Positions 1 through 7,832 of a stretch of DNA of 64,000 nucleotides are shown here, in pieces; the first letter of the stretch is position 1, and each line of letters opens with the position of its first letter. The stretch covers positions 4,836,001 through 4,900,000 of the forward strand of contig OZ244829.1 in the NCBI GenBank assembly GCA_965220415.1. The letters run 5' to 3'. Both the position numbers and the translations under genes were made by a program. The notes beneath the pieces are model-generated. The model was not told the origin of the DNA. It made no database searches and saw nothing but the letters and a program-made list of their open reading frames with translations. The stretch is from JAJDTR01 sp965220415 (lineage in GTDB: Bacteria; Poribacteria; WGA-4E; JAJDTR01).

Positions 1-2
1 GC

Positions 3-1259
3 AAGGCAGGTGATGACCGATGGGAGCCGTTGCACAAATTTATACCCACGGATGTGATGTCTGGTCTTGAGCAACCCGTGGAAGTCAATCCACCATCGTC
101 AACCCAACCCTTTAGTTCTGTCCGTTCACTTGCCGTAGAAGGCGAAGAGTTTTATATCGCCACGCTTGAGTCCCTGTATCACTCCTCAGATGGTGGAACT
201 TCGTGGGAACAGATTCCGGGGACGCATTTCATGCGTGGCATGATTGGTTCGATTGCTGGGTCGGGCAAGATTATCTACGTCGGTGAATACGTCAGAGGAG
301 TTTTTCGTTCTACCGATGATGGACGGTCCTGGACACCAGTCAGCGCTGGAATAACCGATTCGATTGTTGAAGATGTAGAGGGGCTAAACGGTATGGTTTA
401 CGCGATAAAGGGCTGGAGGAGATACAACATCGCTCGCTCAGATGATGGCGGCACATCGTGGGCAACCATCGACGACGGCCTACGAGACGAAATCTATGGC
501 AAGATTAGAGAGCTTGTCGTCTCGGAAGGAACACTTTACGCCGCGTTCGACAGTCGCCCGGGACTGATTTATCAATGGGAAGAAACGACAGATTCATGGT
601 TACAAGTTGCCTCACATACACAACTTGCTGGCATCAGTTCTTTGACGGTTGATGGCAATGTGTTCTATGCGGGAACGTGTCGCAATGGCGTCTTACGCTC
701 TACTGACGGCGGTGAAAGCTGGGTAAACGTCGGACTTGAAGGGAAACGAATTAATGTATTGGCGGCGCATAGAATGACCATTTATGCAGGTACAGAGGGT
801 GAAGGGATTTTTCGGCTGGAAAACGGCACCCATTCATGGAAACAGCTTGGAGTGAGTTCATCAATTCAAAGAGTTAAGGAGTTGGCAGTTTCAGGGGGAA
901 TTCTTTACGTCGCTGGAATTACGCGCGGCGCTCGTGTTCCTGGAGATTCTGGCGGTACTGCCGATCAAGTTATTAACGGCGTCCTTCGCTCGTTTGATGG
1001 CGGCGATACATGGGAGAAGGTCAGTACCGGATTAGAGGTTGGGATGGGTATCAGTTCTTTGGCGGTTTACAATTCTACCCTTTATGCAGGTGCCAAAACT
1101 AGAGTCTATCGGTTATTGCCGGGGACAGATTCATGGGAACTTGTTAGCCCTAGGTTCCCCGATATGCCCAGTAATGTACGCTGCCTGGGAATAGAGGGGA
1201 AAACGCTCTATGCCGGCACAGGCGGCGCCGGAGTTTTTAAGTTCTCGCTGGATGATTAA
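3..1259 (+). CDS. Asp-box (BNR/YCF48-like) beta-propeller protein, 5'-truncated by window edge
   Basis: The reading frame is open to the left edge, so the start lies outside the window; a TTG at 30 is not a convincing start because residues upstream (DDRWEPL) continue the repeat pattern. At least five Asp-box motifs of the form S-x-D-x-G-x-(T/S)-W are visible (SSDGGTSW, STDDGRSW, SDDGGTSW, STDGGESW, SFDGGDTW), each followed by the rest of a four-strand propeller blade. Such proteins are usually exported carbohydrate- or surface-binding propellers, or photosystem-assembly-like YCF48 proteins; no catalytic residues of sialidases are evident. The exact ligand is unknown. It is followed by about 1.2 kb of repeats before the next gene. 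Confidence 0.8.
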   Translation, partial: KAGDDRWEPLHKFIPTDVMSGLEQPVEVNPPSSTQPFSSVRSLAVEGEEFYIATLESLYHSSDGGTSWEQIPGTHFMRGMIGSIAGSGKIIYVGEYVRGVFRSTDDGRSWTPVSAGITDSIVEDVEGLNGMVYAIKGWRRYNIARSDDGGTSWATIDDGLRDEIYGKIRELVVSEGTLYAAFDSRPGLIYQWEETTDSWLQVASHTQLAGISSLTVDGNVFYAGTCRNGVLRSTDGGESWVNVGLEGKRINVLAAHRMTIYAGTEGEGIFRLENGTHSWKQLGVSSSIQRVKELAVSGGILYVAGITRGARVPGDSGGTADQVINGVLRSFDGGDTWEKVSTGLEVGMGISSLAVYNSTLYAGAKTRVYRLLPGTDSWELVSPRFPDMPSNVRCLGIEGKTLYAGTGGAGVFKFSLDD

Positions 1260-1573
1260 AGCGAGAGTTTTTGTATCGAGATTTTTCTACACCATAGCGG
1301 CCGATACCACAACGCGCCGACATGACACTGACGAAACGCGATTAATCGGTACCGCAAAGCACGCCTATACTGATGATGCCATGTCTTCAATGATGCTGCT
1401 GACCAATCATGACCGAGTTTTTAAATTCGAAAGTGATGTACAATAACACTTCTCAAAGTAACAATCGCTGCAACTCGCACTAAACGCTCCGTAACAGAAC
1501 GGATTTCGCAGTTTATTCTAATATCAGCCAATACACGATAGTTTTTTCCCGATATTGAGGATACCTTGATGAA
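1260..1573. other. Intergenic stretch without recognisable gene
   Basis: I see no convincing ORF or RNA gene here. The short open frame running past the stop of the Asp-box gene has no family resemblance. The first dispersed repeat (M1) starts at 1574. Confidence 0.5.
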
Positions 1574-1739
1574 TTATACTCCGCGCTGTCAGAAATTGCG
1601 TCTTCTGTAGGAGCGATCTCCAGGTCGCGACTCTTGTACGAGGGAACTCCGATTCCCGGCCTGATGGCGCTACGTAAGTCCTATTGGAAACAACTATCAC
1701 TGGAAAAGAAAGCGCAATAATACCCAACGCAAGGTATAG
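1574..1739. repeat. M1 element (TATACT terminal inverted repeat)
   Basis: It begins TATACTCCGCGCTGTCAGAA and ends in an imperfect inverted copy (…GCGCAATAAT…GGTATAG). It contains the block TGTAGGAGCGATCTCC at about 1607, an empty u36 site that is occupied in the copy at 2127. There is no coding capacity. Seven near-complete M1 copies lie in this window. Confidence 0.75.
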
Positions 1740-1910
1740 TTATCGCCCTGCAAAGCGCATTGACGCCAGTCGTAGCTGGTCATTCGATGCTCTTCTGGGC
1801 GATTTTAGGGATGGAGGCCTTGATGGCTGGCATGGCGTCGGAGTCTCGCGTAAAGTTCTACCGGCTGACGTTGCAATGATTGAAGGTCAACATTCCGTGG
1901 TAGGCACTCA

Positions 1911-2126
1911 GGGGAAACATATCTAATTATAAAGGCTGTCTCATGGCGGTAGAATGTACGATTAATGTTGGGTTTCACTCAAATTTTGGCAGGTTCAGGC
2001 AAAGTGGGCAATCGAAAACTCCTCTAAGATTAGCAATCATTAACGAATTCCGTTCAACCCAACCTACGACCCCTAAAAAATTATCACAGACTCAGCTTGA
2101 TTTGCTTTTTTGTCAGGCAGAAAATT
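1911..2126 (+). repeat. M4 element, right end replaced by M1
   Basis: It starts GGGGAAACATATCTAATT and shares TGTCTCATGGCGGTAGAAT and the following ~180 bp with the complete copy at 10928-11156. The right terminus (…GATGCGTTTCCC) is missing: at a TA the sequence switches to M1 (2127), which suggests that M1 inserted here or that a deletion removed the end. Confidence 0.7.
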
Positions 2127-2431
2127 TATACTCCGCACTGTCAGAAATTGCGTCTTCTGTAGGATCAAGCGAGTGGACAGCGAGCGCGATAGAGATCCCT
2201 CAAACGAGCGTATAGCGATCAAGTGACTGAATAGGGAACGATCAACCGAATGAATAATGAGGGCGATAGAACTCCCATAGTAGCTCCCGTGCGATAGAGA
2301 TCCCGCAATCTCCAGGTCGCGACCCATGTACGAGGGAACTCCAATTCCCGACCTGCTGGTGCTACGTAAGTCCTATTAGAAACATTTATCACTGGAAAAG
2401 AAAGCGCAATAATACCCAACGCAGAGTATAG
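2127..2431. repeat. M1 element carrying a nested u36 cluster
   Basis: Same ends as the 1574 copy (TATACTCCGCACTGTCAGAA … CCCAACGCAGAGTATA). The GTAGG|A|GCGATCTCC site is split by 141 bp made entirely of u36 units (2164-2304). The element ends nine bases before the Shine-Dalgarno of the next gene, so it forms most of that gene's upstream region. Confidence 0.8.
2164..2304 (-). repeat. u36 nested cluster (four units, Russian-doll order)
   Basis: Read on the minus strand the order is: left part of unit 0 (2289-2304), left part of unit 1 (2277-2288), complete 36-nt unit 2 (2241-2276), right part of unit 1 (2218-2240), right part of unit 0 (2200-2217), complete 36-nt unit 3 (2164-2199). The rejoined halves give 34 and 35 nt. 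This is what sequential insertion of one unit into another, with loss of 1-2 bp, would produce. Confidence 0.85.
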
Positions 2432-2451
2432 CTATGATTAAGGAGGAAAAA

Positions 2452-3444
2452 ATGTCTTTCAAAGTTGGACGCTTGTTCGCAGCAGCGCTTGTCGTTGCCC
2501 TGTTAATCCAGATGCAGCTTGCGGAAATCGGTTACGCCTCTCGCAGAACCAAGATTGCCTTCTCCTCTACACTTGACGGGAGGAATTTGGATATTTATGT
2601 CATGGACAGCGACGGGAGAAACCAGAGAAGATTAACGGTAAATCCAAGCGTGGACCGCTATCCGGCATGGTCTCCCGACGGCAAAAAGATTGTCTTTGTT
2701 TCCAATAGAAACAACGTAAACAAAGATCACAAGCAAATCTGGGTGATCGACGCCGACGGGAAGAACCCGATTAGACTGACGGACGGATTGGTGGACGCAA
2801 ACCCGGACTGGTCGCCAGACGGAAAGAAAATTGTGTACGACACCTTTGATGTTCCAAAGGATCATAATTTAGCACCCGGTGGCATCACTGTGATGGATGC
2901 GGATGGGAACAACAAGAGGTTAGTTAAGAATGCAAGAGGCGTACATCCGACCTGGTCGCCCGATGGAAAACGAATAGCATTTATCGCCGGTAAAAATCCT
3001 GGTGACGACGCTCAAATTTATGTAATGGATGTCGACGGACGAAATCGGAAGCGGTTAACGCGTGACTTTACGCACAAACGTTTGCCATCATGGTCACACG
3101 ACGGGAAGCGCATCGCGTATGCGGGCGATAACGTGATTTGGGTGGTGGATAGCGACGGAAAGAATCCGAGGCGACTCACGGAGGAGCATGTTATGGAAGA
3201 ACACCCTACATGGTCACCGGACAGTGAATCCATCGCGTTTATCTCTTATGGAAGGGATCCTGGAATTGTTGGGATTTACACGGTGGATGTAACTAACGGC
3301 GCTGTTGACGCTTTGCCACGTGATCCCTACGCCACGACTTACGATCCGGATTGGCTCTATCCCGGAGGACTCTCGGTTTCGCCGGAGGGTAGCCAGATTA
3401 CAATTTGGGGGAGGTTGAAGGAAATCGCGGGGAGTCTCCGGTGA
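2452..3444 (+). CDS. Secreted PD40/TolB-like beta-propeller protein (paralogue A)
   Basis: A 330-residue protein. I chose ATG 2452 over the in-frame ATG at 2434 because AAGGAGG at 2440-2446 is correctly spaced, and the paralogue at 3826 has the same arrangement. An N-terminal hydrophobic signal segment (LFAAALVVALLIQMQLA) is followed by six or so PD40 repeats with the signature WSPDGKKI and Y/W-V-MD-DG, as in the propeller of TolB and in DPP-IV-like proteins. No peptidase domain follows. The C-terminus ends PGGLSVSP…ITIWGRLK, a tail shared with the two paralogues. The protein is likely periplasmic or surface-exposed; its function is unknown. It is nearly identical to 3826-4806 through much of its length, which points to tandem duplication. 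Confidence 0.82.
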   Translation: MSFKVGRLFAAALVVALLIQMQLAEIGYASRRTKIAFSSTLDGRNLDIYVMDSDGRNQRRLTVNPSVDRYPAWSPDGKKIVFVSNRNNVNKDHKQIWVIDADGKNPIRLTDGLVDANPDWSPDGKKIVYDTFDVPKDHNLAPGGITVMDADGNNKRLVKNARGVHPTWSPDGKRIAFIAGKNPGDDAQIYVMDVDGRNRKRLTRDFTHKRLPSWSHDGKRIAYAGDNVIWVVDSDGKNPRRLTEEHVMEEHPTWSPDSESIAFISYGRDPGIVGIYTVDVTNGAVDALPRDPYATTYDPDWLYPGGLSVSPEGSQITIWGRLKEIAGSLR

Positions 3445-3519
3445 GGTGTAAGCGGTGCGGGCGGTACGAGAGGAGGCGTCGGCGATTCGACGATTGCCGG
3501 TTCCGCCCGAAAGTTCGAA

Positions 3520-3700
3520 GTCTTTAGTACACTTGTAGGGTGGGATCAAAGGAATGAACAGCGATCAACCGACTGATTAGAATCAAGCGAATGGATAATG
3601 AGCGATCAACTGAGTGGATAACGAAGGCGATAGAGTTCCCATAGAAAATCCACTGCCCACCAGCCTTTGGGAGCGCCAGCGGCGCGAAAGTATATAGCTT
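3520..3700 (-). repeat. M2-like hairpin fragment hosting u36
   Basis: Partial M2-type sequence on the minus strand (…GGCTGGTGGG…CCCACCCTACAAG). The hairpin between GGTGGG and CCCACC is split by a 108-bp block of u36 sequence (3545-3652). A second, similar hairpin follows at 3701-3766. Terminal repeats of a full M2 are not clear here. Confidence 0.55.
3545..3652 (-). repeat. u36 composite block
   Basis: It contains one complete unit (3605-3640), a left fragment (3641-3652) and three consecutive right ends (3545-3563, 3564-3581, 3582-3604), each ending TTGAT on the minus strand. The right-end order matches the composite at 15750-15857, so composite blocks appear to have spread as a whole and then lost parts. 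Confidence 0.75.
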
Positions 3701-3710
3701 GTAGGGTGGG

Positions 3711-3746
3711 ATCAAGGGAGTGGACAGCGACCGCGATAGAAATTCC
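3711..3746 (-). repeat. u36 unit in a hairpin loop
   Basis: Exactly 36 nt (minus strand GGAATTTCTATCGC … CCCTTGAT), placed between GTAGGGTGGG and the complementary CCCACC arm, with a left-end fragment at 3747-3756. Confidence 0.8.
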
Positions 3747-3779
3747 ATAGAAATCGACTGCCCACCATTTTTTATCGGG

Positions 3780-3814
3780 ACCAAAAGAACGAATAGCGAT
3801 CAACCGAGTGGATA
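3780..3814 (-). repeat. Two u36 right-end fragments abutting a ribosome binding site
   Basis: On the minus strand these are two right-end fragments, each ending in TTGAT or a variant (TTGGT). The last base overlaps the A of AAGGAGG (3814-3820), the Shine-Dalgarno of the downstream PD40 gene, so u36-derived DNA forms its immediate 5' untranslated region. Confidence 0.65.
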
Positions 3815-3825
3815 AGGAGGAAACA

Positions 3826-4806
3826 ATGCCATTCAAAGCTGGACGCTTGTTCGCAGCAGTGCTTGTCATGTCTCTGTTAATACAGATGCAAATTGCGGTA
3901 AACGGCTACGCCTCTCGCAGAACCAAGATAGCCTTCGTCTCTACGCGTGAAGGGAATGAGGAAATTTATGTCATGGACGGCGACGGGAGAAACCAGAGAA
4001 GAGTAACGGTAAATCCAGCATTGGACCGCTATCCGGCATGGTCTCCCGACGGCAAAAAGATTGCCTTTGTTTCCAATAGAAACAATGTAAACAAAGATCA
4101 CAGGCAAATCTGGGTGATCAACGCCGACGGGAAGAACCCGATTAGACTGACTGACGGGTTGGTGGATTCTTTTCCGGATTGGTCTCCGGACGGCACGAAA
4201 ATTGTGTACGACACCGCTCGTGTTCCAGAGGATCATAATCTAGCGCCCGGTGGGATTACCGTGATGGATGCGGATGGAAACAATAAGAAGGTATTAAGCC
4301 GTAAAGGCTTCCATCCGTCGTGGTCGCCCGATGGAAAACGAATCGCATTCATCTCCTTTAGAAATGGTAATGAGGCTCAACTTTACGTAATGGATGTCGA
4401 CGGACGAAATCGGGTGCGGTTAACGCGTGATTTTGTGCACAAACGTTTGCCATCATGGTCACACGACGGGAGACGCATCGCGTATGTGGGCGATAACGTG
4501 ATTTGGGTGGTGGATAGCGACGGAAAGAATCCGAGGGAACTCACGGAGCATGTTACGGAAGAACACCCTACATGGTCACCGGACAGTGAATTCATCGCGT
4601 TTACCTCTTTTGGAAGGGATCCTGGAATTATTGGGATTTACACGGTGGACGTAACTAGCGGCGCCACCGACACTTTGCCACTTGATTCCTCGTTCATTAA
4701 TGCCGATCCGGACTGGCTCTATCCCGGAGGACTCTCCGTTTCGCCGGAAGGTCGCCAGATTACAATTTGGGGCAGGATGAAGAATGCCGCGCTCAGCCTC
4801 CGGTGA
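3826..4806 (+). CDS. Secreted PD40/TolB-like beta-propeller protein (paralogue B)
   Basis: A 326-residue tandem paralogue of 2452-3444. ATG 3826 is preceded by AAGGAGG (3814-3820); the open frame to 3808 is rejected as the start. It has a signal segment (LLIQMQIAVNGYA) then PD40 repeats with WSPDGKKI, WSPDGTKI, WSPDGKRI, WSHDGRRI and WSPDSEFI, and the shared C-terminal tail PGGLSVSPEG…ITIWGRMK. Long identical nucleotide runs with paralogue A suggest recent duplication or gene conversion. It is likely an exported propeller; no partner such as Pal or TolA is nearby, so it is unlikely to be TolB itself. The spacer between the two copies is filled with u36-bearing repeats. Confidence 0.82.
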   Translation: MPFKAGRLFAAVLVMSLLIQMQIAVNGYASRRTKIAFVSTREGNEEIYVMDGDGRNQRRVTVNPALDRYPAWSPDGKKIAFVSNRNNVNKDHRQIWVINADGKNPIRLTDGLVDSFPDWSPDGTKIVYDTARVPEDHNLAPGGITVMDADGNNKKVLSRKGFHPSWSPDGKRIAFISFRNGNEAQLYVMDVDGRNRVRLTRDFVHKRLPSWSHDGRRIAYVGDNVIWVVDSDGKNPRELTEHVTEEHPTWSPDSEFIAFTSFGRDPGIIGIYTVDVTSGATDTLPLDSSFINADPDWLYPGGLSVSPEGRQITIWGRMKNAALSLR

Positions 4807-4884
4807 GGGGTGCGCTTGGTCAGTGGCAGTTAACGTTGTCTGAACTGTGATTCATGAGAATACGGGATTATGGCGGGGATTGTT

Positions 4885-4971
4885 GGCCCCGTAGGACTAG
4901 CTGTGGCCCTCGCTTCCAATACAGCCGTAAATTGGGGTAGGTTGAAGAAACTCGTGCCCAATCCCCGCTGA
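4885..4971 (+). pseudogene. Relic of a fourth PD40 paralogue (C-terminal tail only)
   Basis: The frame from 4885 translates as GPVGLAVALASNTAVNWGRL and continues KKLVPNPR before TGA, clearly matching the tail of the paralogue at 6333 (GPGGLAVSLTSNKITIWGRL …). The rest of the gene cannot be found upstream, so this is a decayed remnant left by deletion. Confidence 0.7.
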
Positions 4972-5559
4972 TTTGTGTCAACCTCGCTCGGTTGCGACGA
5001 CTGGTCAAGGACAATTGATTAAAATATGAGAGCCAGATTGTTTTACGTGAAATGACAAGACTCGACAGAGTTTTTTGGAGAATGAGTGGACACCTGCCTT
5101 AAGATTTGTCCGGGTTGCCCTGAAGTGGAAATCTTGGCAGGCTACGGGGACCGGCGGGATTTTTCGTGACGAAATTATAGGGATCTCACGAAGCGAACTC
5201 GGAGCATCCTCCGCCTTGTGGAGCCCGAGAGCACTGATATCTGGGCTGCGTACGGGAAACTTGCCCTGAATGAACCCAAGCTGGATGGGAGTAATCGTAC
5301 TGAAGAGTAGGAATAATCTAACCGGCAAATGAGCCGTGGACTATCAAGGATTAAAGTGAAACGTTAGTGTTGGAGTGTACCATTTGGAGGCAGATTGAAC
5401 AGGTGGCGAAATCTCTCTCAACGGATTCATTAACAGCGAAAGAAGCGTTAGAACGACTTCATTCCGGCTTCCCTGTATCGGGCAAAAAAGCCGGTTGAGG
5501 AACTCCTTAGTCCGTAGCTGACCAAGGGGAGTTATCCTATGAAAGGAGGTATAACCCTA
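4972..5559 (+). other. Gene-poor stretch with possible insertion-sequence remnant
   Basis: No convincing gene. The frame from about 5377 to 5488 reads IWRQIEQVAKSLSTDSLTAK and continues to a stop at 5486-5488. It looks like the C-terminal end of a degenerate transposase or helix-rich protein, but I cannot name a family. A 64-residue frame at 5075-5269 has no recognisable features. Confidence 0.35.
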
Positions 5560-5832
5560 ATGAGAAGCCATTTGAGATCTGTGACCAAGCGGAAAGTGTC
5601 CGATTTCCTTCTCCGCGAAGAGGGGATGGTCGGCAACCGCAGCGCCTTTGCCACGGCGGCATTGGTTAGTACGACCGCTCTGGCAGCGGCTCTGCTTGCT
5701 GCCCCGGGTGCCGAGGCCCATCATACCATCCCGTGCAACGGCGCCAATGCCGGTAACTACTGTTGGGCCAATCAGTGGTGTTGCTTCGATCCTTGCACAC
5801 AAAACAACTATTGCGCTAACACCGCGTGCTAG
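5560..5832 (+). CDS. Small cysteine-rich secreted peptide or RiPP-like precursor
   Basis: A 90-residue product. I chose ATG 5560 over ATG 5539 because AAAGGAGGT (5542-5550) sits 9 nt upstream. The N-terminal 50 residues hold a conserved-looking leader (KVSDFLLREEGMVGNRSAFA) followed by an Ala/Leu-rich hydrophobic stretch ending PGAEA, a plausible signal-peptidase site. The predicted mature part is 37 residues with seven cysteines (IPC…NYC…QWCC…DPC…NYC…TAC), rich in Asn, Tyr and Trp. This could be a disulfide-rich secreted peptide, a metal-binding peptide, or a ribosomally made, modified peptide; no modifying enzyme is adjacent. It is flanked by PD40 genes and repeat debris. Real coding is supported by the strong ribosome site and the signal-like architecture. 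Confidence 0.7.
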   Translation: MRSHLRSVTKRKVSDFLLREEGMVGNRSAFATAALVSTTALAAALLAAPGAEAHHTIPCNGANAGNYCWANQWCCFDPCTQNNYCANTAC

Positions 5833-6332
5833 GGCTGTTGGTAATCCCATTTGGTCAAATTTGGCACATAGGTCATCCTGAATTATTCAATATCCTGTTG
5901 TTTGTTCATGACAAGACTTTCCCTTGGGAGTCCGCTTGTTGGCAAGCCTGCAATCAAGCGCTCAAACCATAGGCACGCGAATTTGCGTCGCTACCGGTTT
6001 GTTCCTTATTTGCTAATCCGCTGGCGCGCTGAGAGAGGGTTGGGTTTTGTAAATGTGCACGGAGATTGAAAATTTGGGATCATCTATGCGTTTGATTCTC
6101 ATCATTACAACATAAGGAATAGCTTCGTAAGCCCGATTCCTGTCGGTCGCTTCTTTATTATTCGAATTAAACCGAAGAATTAATTTCTCTGGTTTGTGCC
6201 GTAATCGGTTGGCTTTTTGCTCGGCCCAAAACTGGGGGTGTAATTATTGATTTTGATCGTTTTCTTAAGCGATTCACATGCTTTTTGATAATATTGCGAC
6301 GCAACTAGACATGAAACCTAGGAGTTAGAAAA
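5833..6332. other. 500-bp spacer, nothing recognised
   Basis: No ORF of note, no clear repeat family and no tRNA. AGGAG at about 6320 belongs to the gene starting at 6333. Promoter signals for that gene must lie here but none is convincing. Confidence 0.4.
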
Positions 6333-7325
6333 ATGCGATTCAAGTTGATACCTAGATATCTACTGTTTGCGGGGCTGTGCGTCTATCTGACGAGCGAGGA
6401 GCTGTGGTTGAGAAACGCCCTCGCCTTCAACACTGGTCGAATTGTCTTTACATCCACGAGAGATGGCAACACTGAAATCTATGCGATGGATGCTGATGGA
6501 GGAAACCAAAAAAGACTAACAAACAATCCAGCGGATGACAGCGATCCGGCATGGTCTCCTGACCGGACGAAGATTGCATTTGTTTCCAACCGAAACCGTG
6601 GGTTTGTTCAAATCCACGTCATGGACGCCGATGGAAAGAACCCGATAAGCCTGACAGATGGGCAATGGGAGAAGCATCCAGAATGGTCTCTTGATGGGCG
6701 AAAAATAGCATTCACCTCTAGGAATGCACAGGGCGTGGGCCAAATCGCCGTGATGGATACCAATGGACATAACCTCTTGAAGCTAACTGAGGGGGAAAAG
6801 CCGTCATGGTCTCCCGATGGCAAAAGAGTAGCATTTGAACTCCGGAATGAGGAGCAGCACTCTCAAATTCACGTGATAAACGTCAACGGACAGGGGTTTG
6901 TAAGTTTGACGCGCGATTTGCCGCGCAAAACAGAACCAGCGTGGTCTCCTGATGGGCGAAAGATTGCATACGTTGCCTCCGAAGAAGGATTCTATCAAAT
7001 CTATGTGATGAACGCTGATGGTAAAAATCACAAAAGGCTTACAAACAATCGAATACACAAGCGAGTGGATAACATACAACCCACATGGTCACCCGATGGA
7101 CGAACGATTTCCTATGTAATCTTTGAACTGAATGATGTTGGTCGTGGTAGAAGAACGATTCACTTGATGACCACCGATGGACAATATCTGAAGCAACTCA
7201 GCGATGACCACAATGGCAGCGATTATCACCCCGATTTTGGCCCAGGAGGACTAGCGGTGTCCCTCACTTCCAACAAAATCACAATCTGGGGAAGGTTGAA
7301 GAAACTCGCGCCGAACCTCCGATAG
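6333..7325 (+). CDS. Secreted PD40/TolB-like beta-propeller protein (paralogue C)
   Basis: A 330-residue protein, ATG 6333 with AGGAG about 8 nt upstream. The N-terminus (LLFAGLCVYLTSEELWLRNA) is a signal-like segment. PD40 repeats follow (WSPDRTKI, WSLDGRKI, WSPDGKRV, WSPDGRKI, WSPDGRTI) alternating with YAMDADG/HVMDADG-type strands. The tail GPGGLAVSLTSNKITIWGRL is the same C-terminal motif seen in the two upstream paralogues and in the relic at 4885. It is more divergent at nucleotide level than A and B are from each other. It is probably an exported propeller of unknown ligand. Confidence 0.82.
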   Translation: MRFKLIPRYLLFAGLCVYLTSEELWLRNALAFNTGRIVFTSTRDGNTEIYAMDADGGNQKRLTNNPADDSDPAWSPDRTKIAFVSNRNRGFVQIHVMDADGKNPISLTDGQWEKHPEWSLDGRKIAFTSRNAQGVGQIAVMDTNGHNLLKLTEGEKPSWSPDGKRVAFELRNEEQHSQIHVINVNGQGFVSLTRDLPRKTEPAWSPDGRKIAYVASEEGFYQIYVMNADGKNHKRLTNNRIHKRVDNIQPTWSPDGRTISYVIFELNDVGRGRRTIHLMTTDGQYLKQLSDDHNGSDYHPDFGPGGLAVSLTSNKITIWGRLKKLAPNLR

Positions 7326-7608
7326 GTTGCGCGAACAGCTTATGAACTTAGATTTGTGATGATGGAGGCAAGACGAAGGGGCGAGTCAATGACAACTTCT
7401 CGAGTGTTAAGAGCGTCACTTAACGATTGAGAACGTGTCCCGACACGGGACATTTTTCCTAATGAACTCAACGTATTGGACAGGATGCAGGGAGCATCGC
7501 AGTCCTGACAGTTGACACCGTTTCCAAGCTAATTCGAGAAAAAGAAGACGCCATCGCCCGCTGAGATTATTCTGGAAAGATGTCGATTGTGTAGACAAAT
7601 AAGGGATT

Positions 7609-7748
7609 TATACTTGACGCTGGTGAAAATTGCGTGTTTTCAAGCGTCTGGCGGTAGGTGCGGTTGGAAACCGCACCTACAGGGAACGCATGTCGCGACC
7701 TGGAGATCGCTCCTACAAAAGACGCAACTTCTGACAGCGCGGAGTATA
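7609..7748. repeat. M1 element, compact copy with empty u36 sites
   Basis: 140 bp, from TATACTTGACGCTGG to GCGGAGTATA. It contains two hairpins: GGTAGGTGCGGTTGGAAACC with its complementary arm, and GGTCGCGACC / GGAGATCGCTCC. Both are positions where u36 is inserted in other repeats. It lies between the convergent PD40 C and WD40 genes. Confidence 0.8.
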
Positions 7749-7832
7749 TAAGGGGTACGGTATACTTTCGAATCCAATTGCCATTACCCAAAATCCCGCA
7801 TCGCGATAGACATTCCAAAGCCGTACGCGCGG

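Noticed and set aside
1684..1926. 80-codon plus-strand frame between repeats
   Set aside because: It starts inside an M1 element and ends inside M4, and has no family signature or ribosome site.
2164..2304. CRISPR-like array of short repeats
   Set aside because: Units are not regularly spaced by unique spacers; they are nested or directly adjacent, occur singly at many loci in both orientations, and no cas gene is present.
2434..2451. ATG 2434 as the start of PD40 paralogue A
   Set aside because: It lies upstream of AAGGAGG; ATG 2452 is correctly spaced and aligns with the paralogue's start.
2452..3444. Calling the PD40 proteins TolB of the Tol-Pal system
   Set aside because: No tolQ, tolR, tolA or pal is nearby, three paralogues exist, and the N-terminal domain of true TolB is not seen.
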